Shown piece after piece: positions 14,287 through 23,125 of a stretch of 25,079 bases of DNA. Position numbers and translations under genes: made by a program. The notes under the pieces were generated by a model. It saw nothing but the letters and a program-made list of their open reading frames with translations. It did no database searches and was not told where the DNA came from. The DNA is from Muribaculaceae bacterium (GTDB lineage Bacteria > Bacteroidota > Bacteroidia > Bacteroidales > Muribaculaceae), in the NCBI GenBank assembly GCA_009775535.1, contig VSPW01000007.1:1-25079 (forward strand), written 5' to 3'. The stretch's first letter is position 1. Each line of letters starts with the position of its first letter.

Positions 14287-15837
14287 ATGTTTGATTTCAC
14301 GCCATTAGCACGTCCTATTTTTGCTCCGAAGATCAGGGCCTGCCGCAGTTGGGTGGGCAATTCGGCAGTAGTGCAGCGCCGCGAACTAGAGTGGTTGTTG
14401 CGCAAGGGCCTGCATACTTTGATAGGTGAAAAATACGGTTTCCGTAGCATAAGGGGGTATGATGATTTTGCCTCCCGTGTGCCAGTGATGCCATATGGCA
14501 AAATACGCGGTATGGTGATGGACATGATATCCGGGGGCAAGGACATACTCTGGCCCGGTGTGACGCGCAGCTTTGCGCAATCAAGCGGGACTTCCGACGG
14601 CAAAAGCAAGTACATACCTGTCACGCGTGATTCTTTTTCGCGTCAGCATTACCGTGGAGGGGCGTATGTTGTGGCCAGTTACCTTGACCTATATCCAGAC
14701 AGCCGCCTGTTTTCGGGGAAGGCGTTCATACTTGGCGGAAGCTTTTCCAACGAGCTTTCCGGTCTGCCGCCTGGTGTGCGTGTCGGTGACCTGTCGGCAA
14801 ATCTTATCGCCAACATAAATCCTCTGGCTAATGCTTTCCGTGTGCCGTCAAAAGATGTGGCCCTTATGTCTGACTGGGAGGAGAAACTTCCGGCATTGAC
14901 CGATGCCGCCATCGGCCAGGATATAACCAATATATCAGGAGTGCCGTCATGGTTTCTTACTTTGCTGAGGAGCGTTATAGCCAAGGCCGGTGCTTCTACG
15001 ATACATGACGTATGGCCAAACCTGGAGGTATTCTTCCACGGCGGAATAGCTTTCGGGCCATACAGGGAACAGTACAGGGCCATAACAGACAGCAGCAAGA
15101 TGAGGTATCTGGAGACATATAACGCCTCAGAAGGCTTTTTTGCGGTGCAGACCGACATGGAAGACTCTTCGATGCAGCTGTTGCTGGATGCCGGCACTTT
15201 CTATGAGTTTGTACCGGCCGGACAGGCCGATGAGGAGTTTCCTGAGGCCGTGCCCGTGTGGAAAGTAGAGGAAGGAGAGACGTATGCCCTTGTGATAACC
15301 GCATGCAATGGCCTTTGGCGCTATCCGTTGGGAGATACTGTGACGGTAAAGAGCGTTGACCCTCTGAAAATAGTCATTGCTGGCCGGACAAAGCATTATA
15401 TAAATGCATTCGGGGAGGAGCTGATGGTACACAATGCGGATGCGGCCATAACCAGGGCATGTGGCCTGACGGGCGCGAGGGTGGCCAACTACACGGCCGC
15501 GCCTGTATATACGACCGGCAGTTCACGTGGACACCACCAATGGCTTATCGAGTTCACGGAGATGCCGGAAGGAGGCTTGGAGGTGTTTGCAGATACGCTT
15601 GACCGCTGTCTGCAACAGGAGAACTCCGATTATCAGGCCAAACGCACTCATGACATATTCTTGGCTAGGCTTAAGGTGGAGGCGGCATGCGAGGGTCTTT
15701 TTGACCGCTGGCTGGCATCGACTGGCAAGCTCGGCGGACAGCGTAAAGTGCCCAGGCTGTGTAATGACCGCCACTTTATAGAGCCGATGCTCGATATAAA
15801 TAGAGAACTACATGACATGAAAAATAAAAATATGTAA
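14287..15837 (+). CDS. GH3-family acyl-adenylating enzyme
   Basis: A 516-residue cytosolic protein of the GH3 auxin-responsive-promoter family, part of the ANL adenylating superfamily. Plant members join an amino acid to an acyl acid through an acyl-adenylate; bacterial members are mostly uncharacterised. Nucleotide-binding motifs are in order: SSGTSDGKSKYIP (99-111), YNASEGFFAVQ (278-288) and LWRYPLGDTV (343-352), then GRTKHYINAFGEEL near the hinge and a small C-terminal domain. Length matches the family. I chose ATG 14287 over the in-frame ATG 14269 because the -7 box overlaps the six extra codons. It is followed after one base by an alkaline phosphatase and then a sirtuin, forming one operon. 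Substrates are unknown. Confidence 0.9.
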   Translation: MFDFTPLARPIFAPKIRACRSWVGNSAVVQRRELEWLLRKGLHTLIGEKYGFRSIRGYDDFASRVPVMPYGKIRGMVMDMISGGKDILWPGVTRSFAQSSGTSDGKSKYIPVTRDSFSRQHYRGGAYVVASYLDLYPDSRLFSGKAFILGGSFSNELSGLPPGVRVGDLSANLIANINPLANAFRVPSKDVALMSDWEEKLPALTDAAIGQDITNISGVPSWFLTLLRSVIAKAGASTIHDVWPNLEVFFHGGIAFGPYREQYRAITDSSKMRYLETYNASEGFFAVQTDMEDSSMQLLLDAGTFYEFVPAGQADEEFPEAVPVWKVEEGETYALVITACNGLWRYPLGDTVTVKSVDPLKIVIAGRTKHYINAFGEELMVHNADAAITRACGLTGARVANYTAAPVYTTGSSRGHHQWLIEFTEMPEGGLEVFADTLDRCLQQENSDYQAKRTHDIFLARLKVEAACEGLFDRWLASTGKLGGQRKVPRLCNDRHFIEPMLDINRELHDMKNKNM

Positions 15838-15838
15838 T

Positions 15839-17245
15839 ATGATAAAAATGCGTAACCTTTTTGCCGGTATGGCTCTTATGGCTGCGGTTGCCGCCGCCGC
15901 CGCTCCTGACGGAGCTCCACGTTATGTTTTCTATTTTATCGGAGACGGCATGGGGCTGGGTCAGGTGTCAGCAACGCAGACATATGTGCGTATGGTGCAG
16001 AATAATGCACGTCCTTTGGTGATGACATCATTCCCGGTTACATCGCTTGCATATACGTATTCGGCTTCGTCGCCTGTGACTGATTCGGCGGCGGCTGGTA
16101 CGGCGCTGGCCTGCGGTAGCAAGACAAAAAACGGTATGCTGGGCATGGATGCCGATACGGTGTCGGTGACATCGATGGCGCGTGTGCTTAAGGATAACGG
16201 ATATGGGATCGGACTGGTCACTTCCGTGTCGCCTGATGATGCCACCCCGGGTGCGTTCTATGCGCATGTCCCATACCGCGGGATGTCGTATGAGATAGAG
16301 AAGCAGGCTGCAGAGTCAGGATATGAGTTCATAGCCGGGGCCGGCCTAAGGGGGCTCAAGGACGGCGACGGTAATCCGACGGATATCCTGGATGTGTTCA
16401 GGCAGAATAATGTTGAGGTGGTCTACGGTCTGGACGGCCTTAAGGATGTGGATTCGGAAAAGATACTCTTGTTGAGCAATAATGCAGACAGCCCCAACAA
16501 TATAGGCTATGCCATTGACTCCATTAAAGGGGCGCAGACGCTGGCCGGATATACTCAGGCATGTCTGGACCATATGATGAAGGTGTCGCCTGACAGATTT
16601 TTCATGATGGTGGAAGGCGGTACAATTGACCATGCCGGTCATGCAAATGATGGCGGTGCGCTCATAAAGGAGGTTATCGCTTTTGATCAGGCTCTTGAGA
16701 TTGCCTATAACTTTTACCTTGACCATAAAGACGAGACCCTTATAGTGGTCACTGCCGACCATGAGACGGGTGGAGCGTCGGTGGGATGTGGCTTTACCGG
16801 CTATAATGCTTACTTGCATTATATTGACTACCAGAAAGTGTCGAAGGAGGAATTCTCGGCATATTGCAAAGGCCTGCTGAAGAGCCGCCGTACCTACCGT
16901 TGGGAAGACATGAAGGAGTATCTGGCCGACAATCTTGGCTTCTGGGTGCATGTGCCGGTGAGCGGGCAGCAGGAGGAGTCGCTTAAGTCGCTTTTTGACG
17001 CAACTTTTGAAATGCGGAATTCGGCAGACCAGAAAACGCTGTATTCAAACTTCAACGCTTTCGCCGTTGAGGTGTTCAAGGTATTCAACAATGTGATCGG
17101 TATGGGATTCACCTCTGGAAGCCACACAGGCAATCCAGTTCCTGTATTTGCTGTAGGCGTAGGGTCGGAACGTTTCGGTAAGGGTTGCGACAATACGGAA
17201 ATCCCTGAGACAATATTGTCGATAGCCGGATATAGCCTGAAATGA
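15839..17245 (+). CDS. Secreted alkaline phosphatase
   Basis: A 468-residue metal-dependent phosphomonoesterase exported to the periplasm. The signal peptide (residues 1 to about 22, hydrophobic MALMAAVAAAAA) is followed by FIGDGMG (33-39, metal ligand D36), the nucleophile S83 in PVTDSAAAGTALACG, EGGTIDHAGHAND (259-271), VTADHETGG (304-312; D307, H308) and a late metal-binding His (H429 in SGSHTG). All expected active-site residues are present, so it should be active. It starts one base after the GH3 stop and overlaps the sirtuin start by ATGA. A second in-frame ATG at 15848 is a possible start. No Pho-box is visible, and expression probably follows the GH3 promoter. Confidence 0.95.
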   Translation: MIKMRNLFAGMALMAAVAAAAAPDGAPRYVFYFIGDGMGLGQVSATQTYVRMVQNNARPLVMTSFPVTSLAYTYSASSPVTDSAAAGTALACGSKTKNGMLGMDADTVSVTSMARVLKDNGYGIGLVTSVSPDDATPGAFYAHVPYRGMSYEIEKQAAESGYEFIAGAGLRGLKDGDGNPTDILDVFRQNNVEVVYGLDGLKDVDSEKILLLSNNADSPNNIGYAIDSIKGAQTLAGYTQACLDHMMKVSPDRFFMMVEGGTIDHAGHANDGGALIKEVIAFDQALEIAYNFYLDHKDETLIVVTADHETGGASVGCGFTGYNAYLHYIDYQKVSKEEFSAYCKGLLKSRRTYRWEDMKEYLADNLGFWVHVPVSGQQEESLKSLFDATFEMRNSADQKTLYSNFNAFAVEVFKVFNNVIGMGFTSGSHTGNPVPVFAVGVGSERFGKGCDNTEIPETILSIAGYSLK

Positions 17246-17931
17246 AAAAGAGACTTGTATTTTCGACCGGTGCAGGAATGAGCGCCGAGAGCGGGATTTC
17301 AACATTCCGTGATGCCGGCGGCCTGTGGGAGAACTATCCTGTGATGGAGGTGGCAAGCCACGATGGCTATCTGCGCAATCCTGCACTTGTGCATGAATTC
17401 TATAACCAGCGCCGACGGCAGCTTGTTGAGGCAGTCCCCAACGCCGGACATGCCGGTATAGCTGCGCTGGAGGAGGATTATGATGTCTACGTCATAACCC
17501 AGAACGTGGATGACCTACATGAACGTGCCGGGTCTTCAAAAGTCCTGCACCTGCACGGAGAACTTATGAAGGTGCGTGCGGTGGATGATGAGAACAAGGT
17601 GTATACGCTTGAACCGGGATGTATGGACACCACACCGGATACTGTGATAGACGGCTGCCATGTACGGCCTCATATCGTATTTTTCCAGGAGGCTGTCCCG
17701 AATATGGAACAGGCATCCAGGCTTGCAGCCGATGCAGATATCTTTGTGATAATAGGCACTTCTCTGGCGGTGTATCCGGCGGCAAACCTGCTGCATTATG
17801 TGCGCCGGGGAGTACCGGTATATTACATCGACCCGAATCCGGCCGCAGTGCCTCCCGGGGTGCGAGTTATGCGTATGGGCGCATCGGAAGGAGTGGCCAG
17901 GCTAACTGAAATGTTAAAAATCGGGAAGTAG
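17242..17931 (+). CDS. NAD-dependent protein deacylase, class III (SIRT5/CobB-like)
   Basis: A 229-residue cytosolic sirtuin that uses NAD to remove acyl groups from lysine. Motifs are GAGMSAESGISTFRDAGGLW (10-29), TQNVDDLHERAG (86-97), catalytic H105 in HLHGE, GTSLAVYPA (172-180) and the final nucleotide strand YYIDPNP. Y54 and R57 in FYNQRR match the Y-x-x-R pair that lets SIRT5/CobB bind negatively charged succinyl or malonyl lysine. The zinc ribbon is degenerate, with only C127 and C139, as in other Bacteroidetes sirtuins. The usual RPHIVWFGE reads RPHIVFFQE, where Q149 replaces a usually conserved Gly. It ends the GH3-phosphatase-sirtuin operon, followed by a strong terminator. Confidence 0.93.
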   Translation: MKKRLVFSTGAGMSAESGISTFRDAGGLWENYPVMEVASHDGYLRNPALVHEFYNQRRRQLVEAVPNAGHAGIAALEEDYDVYVITQNVDDLHERAGSSKVLHLHGELMKVRAVDDENKVYTLEPGCMDTTPDTVIDGCHVRPHIVFFQEAVPNMEQASRLAADADIFVIIGTSLAVYPAANLLHYVRRGVPVYYIDPNPAAVPPGVRVMRMGASEGVARLTEMLKIGK

Positions 17932-17946
17932 ATCCATTTTTGTCAT

Positions 17947-17982
17947 AAAACGCTAGAGCCTTATTAAATACTCTAGCGTTTT
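17947..17982 (+). terminator. Terminator of the GH3-phosphatase-sirtuin operon
   Basis: AAAACGCTAGAG (17947-17958) pairs perfectly with CTCTAGCGTTTT (17971-17982) around a 12-base AT-rich loop. The A/T ends make it able to work in both directions. It separates the operon from the beta-galactosidase promoter. Confidence 0.9.
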
Positions 17983-18007
17983 CCGTATGTAATAGTCAGA
18001 AAATCCG

Positions 18008-18015
18008 TATATTTG
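18008..18015 (+). promoter_or_regulatory. Beta-galactosidase -7 box
   Basis: TATATTTG fits TAnnTTTG. The start point near 18020 would leave a leader of about 80 bases before ATG 18103. It follows the terminator directly, so the gene is probably transcribed alone. No convincing -33 box. Confidence 0.6.
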
Positions 18016-18102
18016 TCCCGGTTTAATTGCTTTGTTGCAAGGATGTTCATTAAGTGTGATTTTATATTGGGTTTGCATAACCTTAATTCTTATATACCAA
18101 TC

Positions 18103-21100
18103 ATGAATAGATTAATTGTGTTAGATCGAGTTCGTACGTTCCTTATAGGGATTGTTTGTGTGCTCTGTAGCGGATTTGAAGCCGTTGGCTCGGATTTTCC
18201 GGGAGAATACTGGGAGGACGAGACTGTGTTTGGACAGAACAAGGAGAGCGGGCATGCTACATATGTGCCGTATAGGTCGGTGGCGGAAGTGAAGGCTGAC
18301 GCTGGTTTCTATGCCAGGCCATGGGAGAGGCCGGAATCTCCACTGGTGCAGTCGCTAAACGGAAAGTGGAAGTTCAAATTTTCAGATGAGCCGTCTAAAA
18401 GGCCCATGGATTTTTTTAAGACGGGATATGATGTTTCCGGGTGGGATGATATTGACGTCCCGTCAAACTGGGAAATGAAGGGCTATGACAAGCCTATATA
18501 CTGCAATGTCGAGTATCCCCATGCCAATAATCCGCCTTTTATTACCCGCAGGAGCGGATATTCAGGCTACGGTGTCAATCCGGTCGGGTCGTATGTAAGG
18601 ACGTTCAATGTGCCTTCCGGATGGGATGGCATGCGTCTGATGCTAAATTTTGAAGGCATATATTCTGCCGCATATATATGGGTCAACGGCCAGTATGTCG
18701 GTTATACCCAGGGCGCTAACAATGATCATGAATTTGATATAACAGAGGCTGCACATAGCGGTGACAACACGTTGGCGGTGCAGGTGTTCCGGTGGTCGGA
18801 CGGAAGCTATCTTGAGTGTCAGGACATGTTCCGTATGAGCGGCATTTTCCGCGATGTCAACCTATATGCCGTGCCGGAGACATTCATACGCGACCACTAC
18901 ATCACGTCATCCCTTGATTCAGGTTCAGGATATACATCCGGATCGATGGATGTTAAGCTCACCATCGCCAACCGATCGGCGTCGGCCTCATCAGTTACGG
19001 CAAAGGTTGAACTCCTTGATGCTGACGGGTCGGAGGTGGTCGCCTCGTTGGGCACAAAGACAGTCTCAGGGCTGGAGCCCGGGAGTGAGACAGAAATCAC
19101 GCTTTCGGCAAAGTCGCTTACAGGTCTCAGGCTTTGGTCGGCAGAGACCCCGGAACTGTATACAGTGATGGTATCGCTCCTTGATGCTGACGGGCGGGAG
19201 GTTGAGGCGTTCTCAACGAAATATGGATTCCGCCATATAGAGATTGTAGGGACGGCTGTGCATGTCAACGGGCGTAAGGTATACTTTAAGGGGGCGAACC
19301 GGCATGATACCCATCCGCTATACGGTCGTGCCGTACCGTTGGAGTCGATGCTTTCGGACGTAATAATGTTCAAGCAGAACAACCTGAACACGATACGTAC
19401 AAGCCATTATCCGAACCAGGCCAAGATGTATGCCATGTTTGACCATTTCGGGCTGTACGTTATGGATGAGGCAGATATAGAGTGCCATGCCAATACCGGC
19501 ATATCGTCCATTTCATCCTGGGCACCGGCTTTTGTTGACCGCGCTACCAGGATGGTGCTGCGAGACCGCAACCATCCATCGGTAGCATTCTGGTCGCTAG
19601 GCAATGAGAGCGGCGGCGGTTCAAATTTCCGCAAGGCATATGACGGCGTGCGTGCGCTTGATCCCCGTATCATACACTATGAGGGGCAGGGCAACTGGAG
19701 CTATACCGATATGACTTCAAACATGTACCCTTCGCTGTCGACACTTACATCGAATGACTATTCGGGGGACTCACGTCCGCACTTTGTGTGTGAGTATGCC
19801 CATGCCATGGGTAATGCGATAGGTAACCTTACTGAATATTGGGATCTTATTGAGAACAGCCGCCGGATTATCGGTGGGTGCATATGGGACTGGGTGGACC
19901 AGGCCATATACAAGCCGGAAGAAATAGCATCGGGAAACATGCGGGGATATTATACCGGTTATGACTTCCCAGGGCCGCATCAGGGGAATTTCTGTTCTAA
20001 CGGGATACTTACTCCAGACCGTTCACCTTCGGCCAAACTTGCGGAGGTGAAGCATGTCTACCAATATGTGAAGATGTCGAAATTTGATCCGTCGACACGT
20101 ACGCTAGTGGTCGACAACACATATGATTTCATCAACCTTGATATGTTTGATATCGTTTGGGAGGTCCTGCGCGATGGCGTTAAGGTTGAGGACGGCCGTA
20201 TTACCGGTTTTGCGCTCGAGCCGGAGGGAAGCAAGACGCTGTCAATACCCTACAGCAAGGCCGCTGATGATGCCGAATACCTGCTGAATGTAAAGTTTGT
20301 GCAGAAACAGGGCAATGACTGGTGCGAAAAGGGCCATGTCATGGCACAGGACCAGTTTACCATTTCTGAGCGCCCCGAGCTGGAGAAGGTCGATACATCG
20401 TCACTTGCTGCCGATATGGTGGTGACAGAGAATGGCGGGGTGACAATAACCGGATCTAATTTCGTATATGCGTTCAACAGCAGCGGTTTCCTTTCTTCAA
20501 TGTCGTATGGAGGCAATGAGTATATATATAAAGGCAATGGTCCTAAATATGACAACTTCCGTTATATAGAGAATGATACCAATGTTTCGTCAACACCATC
20601 GGTAGGCACTACGGACTTTTCGTATGAAGTGCTGGACGGTACGCGTCAGGATGCGGCTGCCGTTAAAGTGTCGGCTGTTCATTCTGCCGGATACCTGTGC
20701 TCGTACCGGGTGGACTACACCATATATTCGGATGGCCGTATGGACATGGATGTGTCGTTCACTCCACGGTCTGGTGATTTGCGCCGTCTGGGGCTTGCGA
20801 TGCAGCTTAGCCCAGGACTGGAAGAGGTGGAATATTATGCCCGCGGCCCGCTGGCCAACTATGTAGACCGTAAGACCGGTTCGTTTGCCGGGATTTACCG
20901 TACAACGGTATCTGAAATGCGTGAGCATTATGTAAACCCCCAGACAATGGGCAACCGCGAAGATATGCGGTATGTAAGGTTCTCGGACAGGGAAGGCAAC
21001 AGCCTGCTTATCGAATCTCAGGGGCGTGTCAATTTCTCCGCACTGCATTTTACGGATACCGATCTGAGGGATTGCCGCCACGATTTTGAATTGAGGCCTA

Positions 21101-22488
21101 TGGAGCAGACTGTCCTTCACCTGGATTACATGCAGCGCGGGCTCGGCAACAAGAGCTGCGGCCCGGACGCAATTGACAAATATACAATCCCTTCGTCAGG
21201 CACTTACTCCTATAAACTGAGGTTTACACCGGGGGCAGATATGTCGGCCGGTGGCGGGTATGACGTGCCTGAAGGATCGGCGTCAGATGATGCATATATT
21301 AGCTCGATCACTGTTGAAGATAATGAATGGGGATATTCATCGTCAGGATTCCCCGAAGGGCTATATACACGCATACTTCCGCAACTGCAGCTTGTCCAAG
21401 GCGAGGACTATGAGATAAGGGCCGATGTGACAAAGACAGGCAAAGATGCGGATATCGAGTTGGCGGCATGGATAGACCTGGACAATGACAAGTTGTTCAG
21501 TCAGTCAGAAATGCTGCCGTTGGTAGGCTCGGCTGACGGGAAGTCCTATACTATCAATGTGGAGGCTACGGACGGTATCCCTACAGGTACGTACCGTGTA
21601 CGTATCGTGATGGACAAGGCTGAACCTTTGGCTGCCGGTCCGGTACAGTCGGGATATGTCTATGACCTTAATGTAAACATCCGTGCACCTAAGCCGCCTG
21701 TGGAATATACCGTTCCGTCCGGGACAATGCACAGCGACGGCAAGGCATATGTGGCCCGTATATCTACCAGCGGGGCTGCAAATGATATAGACCGCCGGTA
21801 TGATTCCGCACCGGCATCGGTGTATACTTTGCTTGAAGACAAGCTGACTGTCATTCCGGGCTCTTCATTCACGCTTAATCTGGCGGCAAATGCGGCCGGT
21901 CCGTCATCGACATCTACTGTATATCAGGACTTACGCTATAACCAGGCCTATATATATTCGGATTGGGATGCAGACGGTGCGTTCACGGAAGAAAAGGTGT
22001 ATGGTCAGCGTCCGCCTGCTAACAATATCCTCGGAAACTATGACGATGTGATGTCGATATCGCATGGGCTTGATGTCCCGGCTGACTCAGAGCTGGGGGA
22101 ATGTCGTTTGCGTGTAATCTATCACAATGCATGGAATCAGTTGTCAGGAGGGGCTTTTTCGCAGTCGATACAGGAAGGTGTGGCATACGACATACCGGTG
22201 TCTGTTGTAAAGGAGGTGTCGGGTATAGATGGCGTAGAGTCCGGGGGCGGACTGGACGTAACGGTATACCCAAACCCGTTTGCCGAGACGTTATATGTGG
22301 ATATGCCTGATGGCGTCAGCCATATAGTGAATGTCTATGGGCTTACCGGATCTCTGGTGTGGACTGGACGCTATGTCCGTGGCGGCAAGGTTGCCATACA
22401 GCCAGACCTTTCTTCCGGGGTATATATCCTGCATGTGATACGTGAAGATGACGGGATAGTAAAATCTGTCAAGATACTTCGCCGATAA
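18103..22488 (+). CDS. Secreted GH2 beta-galactosidase with GEVED-like regions and T9SS sorting domain
   Basis: A 1461-residue extracellular enzyme cleaving beta-galactosides. A signal peptide (about 1-30) is followed by the GH2 sugar-binding domain (about 83-265), Ig-like domain, TIM barrel with acid/base E502 in WSLGNE and nucleophile E564 in FVCEYAHAMGN, then the LacZ Ig-like and small-chain-type domains (to about 1050). The C-terminal part adds two beta-rich GEVED-like regions with acidic calcium-site-like motifs (WIDLDND from 1123; DWDADG 1287-1292) and a type A T9SS sorting domain (VTVYPNPF from 1386, then GLTG, LSSGVYILHV, and a final KILRR). I chose ATG 18103, which begins the signal peptide, over an upstream in-frame TTG at 18013 that overlaps the promoter. 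It stands alone, flanked by terminators. Confidence 0.93.
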   Translation: MNRLIVLDRVRTFLIGIVCVLCSGFEAVGSDFPGEYWEDETVFGQNKESGHATYVPYRSVAEVKADAGFYARPWERPESPLVQSLNGKWKFKFSDEPSKRPMDFFKTGYDVSGWDDIDVPSNWEMKGYDKPIYCNVEYPHANNPPFITRRSGYSGYGVNPVGSYVRTFNVPSGWDGMRLMLNFEGIYSAAYIWVNGQYVGYTQGANNDHEFDITEAAHSGDNTLAVQVFRWSDGSYLECQDMFRMSGIFRDVNLYAVPETFIRDHYITSSLDSGSGYTSGSMDVKLTIANRSASASSVTAKVELLDADGSEVVASLGTKTVSGLEPGSETEITLSAKSLTGLRLWSAETPELYTVMVSLLDADGREVEAFSTKYGFRHIEIVGTAVHVNGRKVYFKGANRHDTHPLYGRAVPLESMLSDVIMFKQNNLNTIRTSHYPNQAKMYAMFDHFGLYVMDEADIECHANTGISSISSWAPAFVDRATRMVLRDRNHPSVAFWSLGNESGGGSNFRKAYDGVRALDPRIIHYEGQGNWSYTDMTSNMYPSLSTLTSNDYSGDSRPHFVCEYAHAMGNAIGNLTEYWDLIENSRRIIGGCIWDWVDQAIYKPEEIASGNMRGYYTGYDFPGPHQGNFCSNGILTPDRSPSAKLAEVKHVYQYVKMSKFDPSTRTLVVDNTYDFINLDMFDIVWEVLRDGVKVEDGRITGFALEPEGSKTLSIPYSKAADDAEYLLNVKFVQKQGNDWCEKGHVMAQDQFTISERPELEKVDTSSLAADMVVTENGGVTITGSNFVYAFNSSGFLSSMSYGGNEYIYKGNGPKYDNFRYIENDTNVSSTPSVGTTDFSYEVLDGTRQDAAAVKVSAVHSAGYLCSYRVDYTIYSDGRMDMDVSFTPRSGDLRRLGLAMQLSPGLEEVEYYARGPLANYVDRKTGSFAGIYRTTVSEMREHYVNPQTMGNREDMRYVRFSDREGNSLLIESQGRVNFSALHFTDTDLRDCRHDFELRPMEQTVLHLDYMQRGLGNKSCGPDAIDKYTIPSSGTYSYKLRFTPGADMSAGGGYDVPEGSASDDAYISSITVEDNEWGYSSSGFPEGLYTRILPQLQLVQGEDYEIRADVTKTGKDADIELAAWIDLDNDKLFSQSEMLPLVGSADGKSYTINVEATDGIPTGTYRVRIVMDKAEPLAAGPVQSGYVYDLNVNIRAPKPPVEYTVPSGTMHSDGKAYVARISTSGAANDIDRRYDSAPASVYTLLEDKLTVIPGSSFTLNLAANAAGPSSTSTVYQDLRYNQAYIYSDWDADGAFTEEKVYGQRPPANNILGNYDDVMSISHGLDVPADSELGECRLRVIYHNAWNQLSGGAFSQSIQEGVAYDIPVSVVKEVSGIDGVESGGGLDVTVYPNPFAETLYVDMPDGVSHIVNVYGLTGSLVWTGRYVRGGKVAIQPDLSSGVYILHVIREDDGIVKSVKILRR

Positions 22489-22510
22489 GTGCGTTGACAT
22501 AGATATTGAT

Positions 22511-22547
22511 AAAGCCGCCAGATGCCAAGAGGTGTCTGGCGGTTTTT
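22511..22547 (+). terminator. Terminator after the beta-galactosidase gene
   Basis: CCGCCAGATGCC (22515-22526) pairs with GGTGTCTGGCGG (22531-22542) over 12 bp, two of them G-T, around an AAGA loop, then five T's. It lies just upstream of ruvX. Confidence 0.93.
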
Positions 22548-22575
22548 ATATTCATGCCGTGTCGATGATTTTTCG

Positions 22576-22583
22576 TAACTTTG
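22576..22583 (+). promoter_or_regulatory. ruvX -7 box, close to the start codon
   Basis: TAACTTTG fits TAnnTTTG, followed by TGCCC and ATG at 22589. No clear -33 box. If used, the mRNA begins within a few bases of the start codon; a second in-frame ATG at 22601 would instead have a short leader of about 12 bases. Confidence 0.55.
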
Positions 22584-22588
22584 TGCCC

Positions 22589-23020
22589 ATGGGAAGATTA
22601 ATGTCGATAGATTTCGGCCGTAAGCGTTGCGGGATTGCGGTGACGGATACTCTGCGGATTGTGGCGACGGGCCTTGTCACCGTGCCTACGCATGGGCTTT
22701 TGGATTTTGTCAAGAAATATATAGCGAAAGAGGCAGTGGACGCTGTCATAGTGGGACATCCGACAACAATGCGTGGAGAGGATTCAGAATCAATGCGTTA
22801 CCTCACGCCTGTCATAAATAGGCTGCGCAAGGAAATCGCGCCTGTCCCTGTCGATTTTTTTGACGAAAGGTTCACGTCGGTGCTAGCGCATAGGGCCATG
22901 ATAGATTCCGGGATGAAAAAAATGGCCAGGCGCGAAAAGGCCGTGGTCGATGAGATTTCCGCGACCATAATCCTGAATGATTATCTCCAGAGCAGGGCAT
23001 ACCAGACATCCGGTTATTGA
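22589..23020 (+). CDS. ruvX: Putative pre-16S rRNA nuclease / Holliday junction resolvase-like (RuvX/YqgF)
   Basis: A 143-residue cytosolic RNase H-fold nuclease of the YqgF/RuvX family, involved in 16S rRNA 5'-end processing and proposed as a resolvase. Landmarks are MSIDFGRKRCGIAVTD at the N terminus with the metal-binding Asp in DFG, VGHPTTMRGEDSE, and the FFDERFTSVLAHRAM segment, with acidic residues D and E conserved, then DEISATIILNDYL near the C terminus. Length is usual. The start could be ATG 22589 or 22601; a longer reading frame from GTG 22532 is rejected because it runs through the terminator and the promoter. It is transcribed alone between two hairpins. Confidence 0.93.
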   Translation: MGRLMSIDFGRKRCGIAVTDTLRIVATGLVTVPTHGLLDFVKKYIAKEAVDAVIVGHPTTMRGEDSESMRYLTPVINRLRKEIAPVPVDFFDERFTSVLAHRAMIDSGMKKMARREKAVVDEISATIILNDYLQSRAYQTSGY

Positions 23021-23043
23021 AATGCATCCCGTTCGGAGCATTT
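23020..23043 (+). terminator. Possible weak terminator after ruvX
   Basis: AAATGC (23020-23025) pairs with GCATTT (23038-23043), with an inner TCC/GGA helix and one bulged A. The T-run is short, so this is only a candidate. Confidence 0.35.
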
Positions 23044-23125
23044 GTGTGGGGTAACTGCTGTGTTTTTAATGTGTTTGCTTATAAAGAGGGGATGTTTTGA
23101 TTGCCAATAATTGCGATTTTTTTCG

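Noticed and set aside
18013..18102. Upstream in-frame TTG start for the beta-galactosidase
   Set aside because: The TTG overlaps the -7 box, and the extra 30 residues would bury the signal peptide. ATG 18103 gives a proper signal sequence.
22532..22588. Upstream GTG start for ruvX
   Set aside because: It would begin inside the terminator hairpin of the beta-galactosidase gene, before the ruvX promoter.
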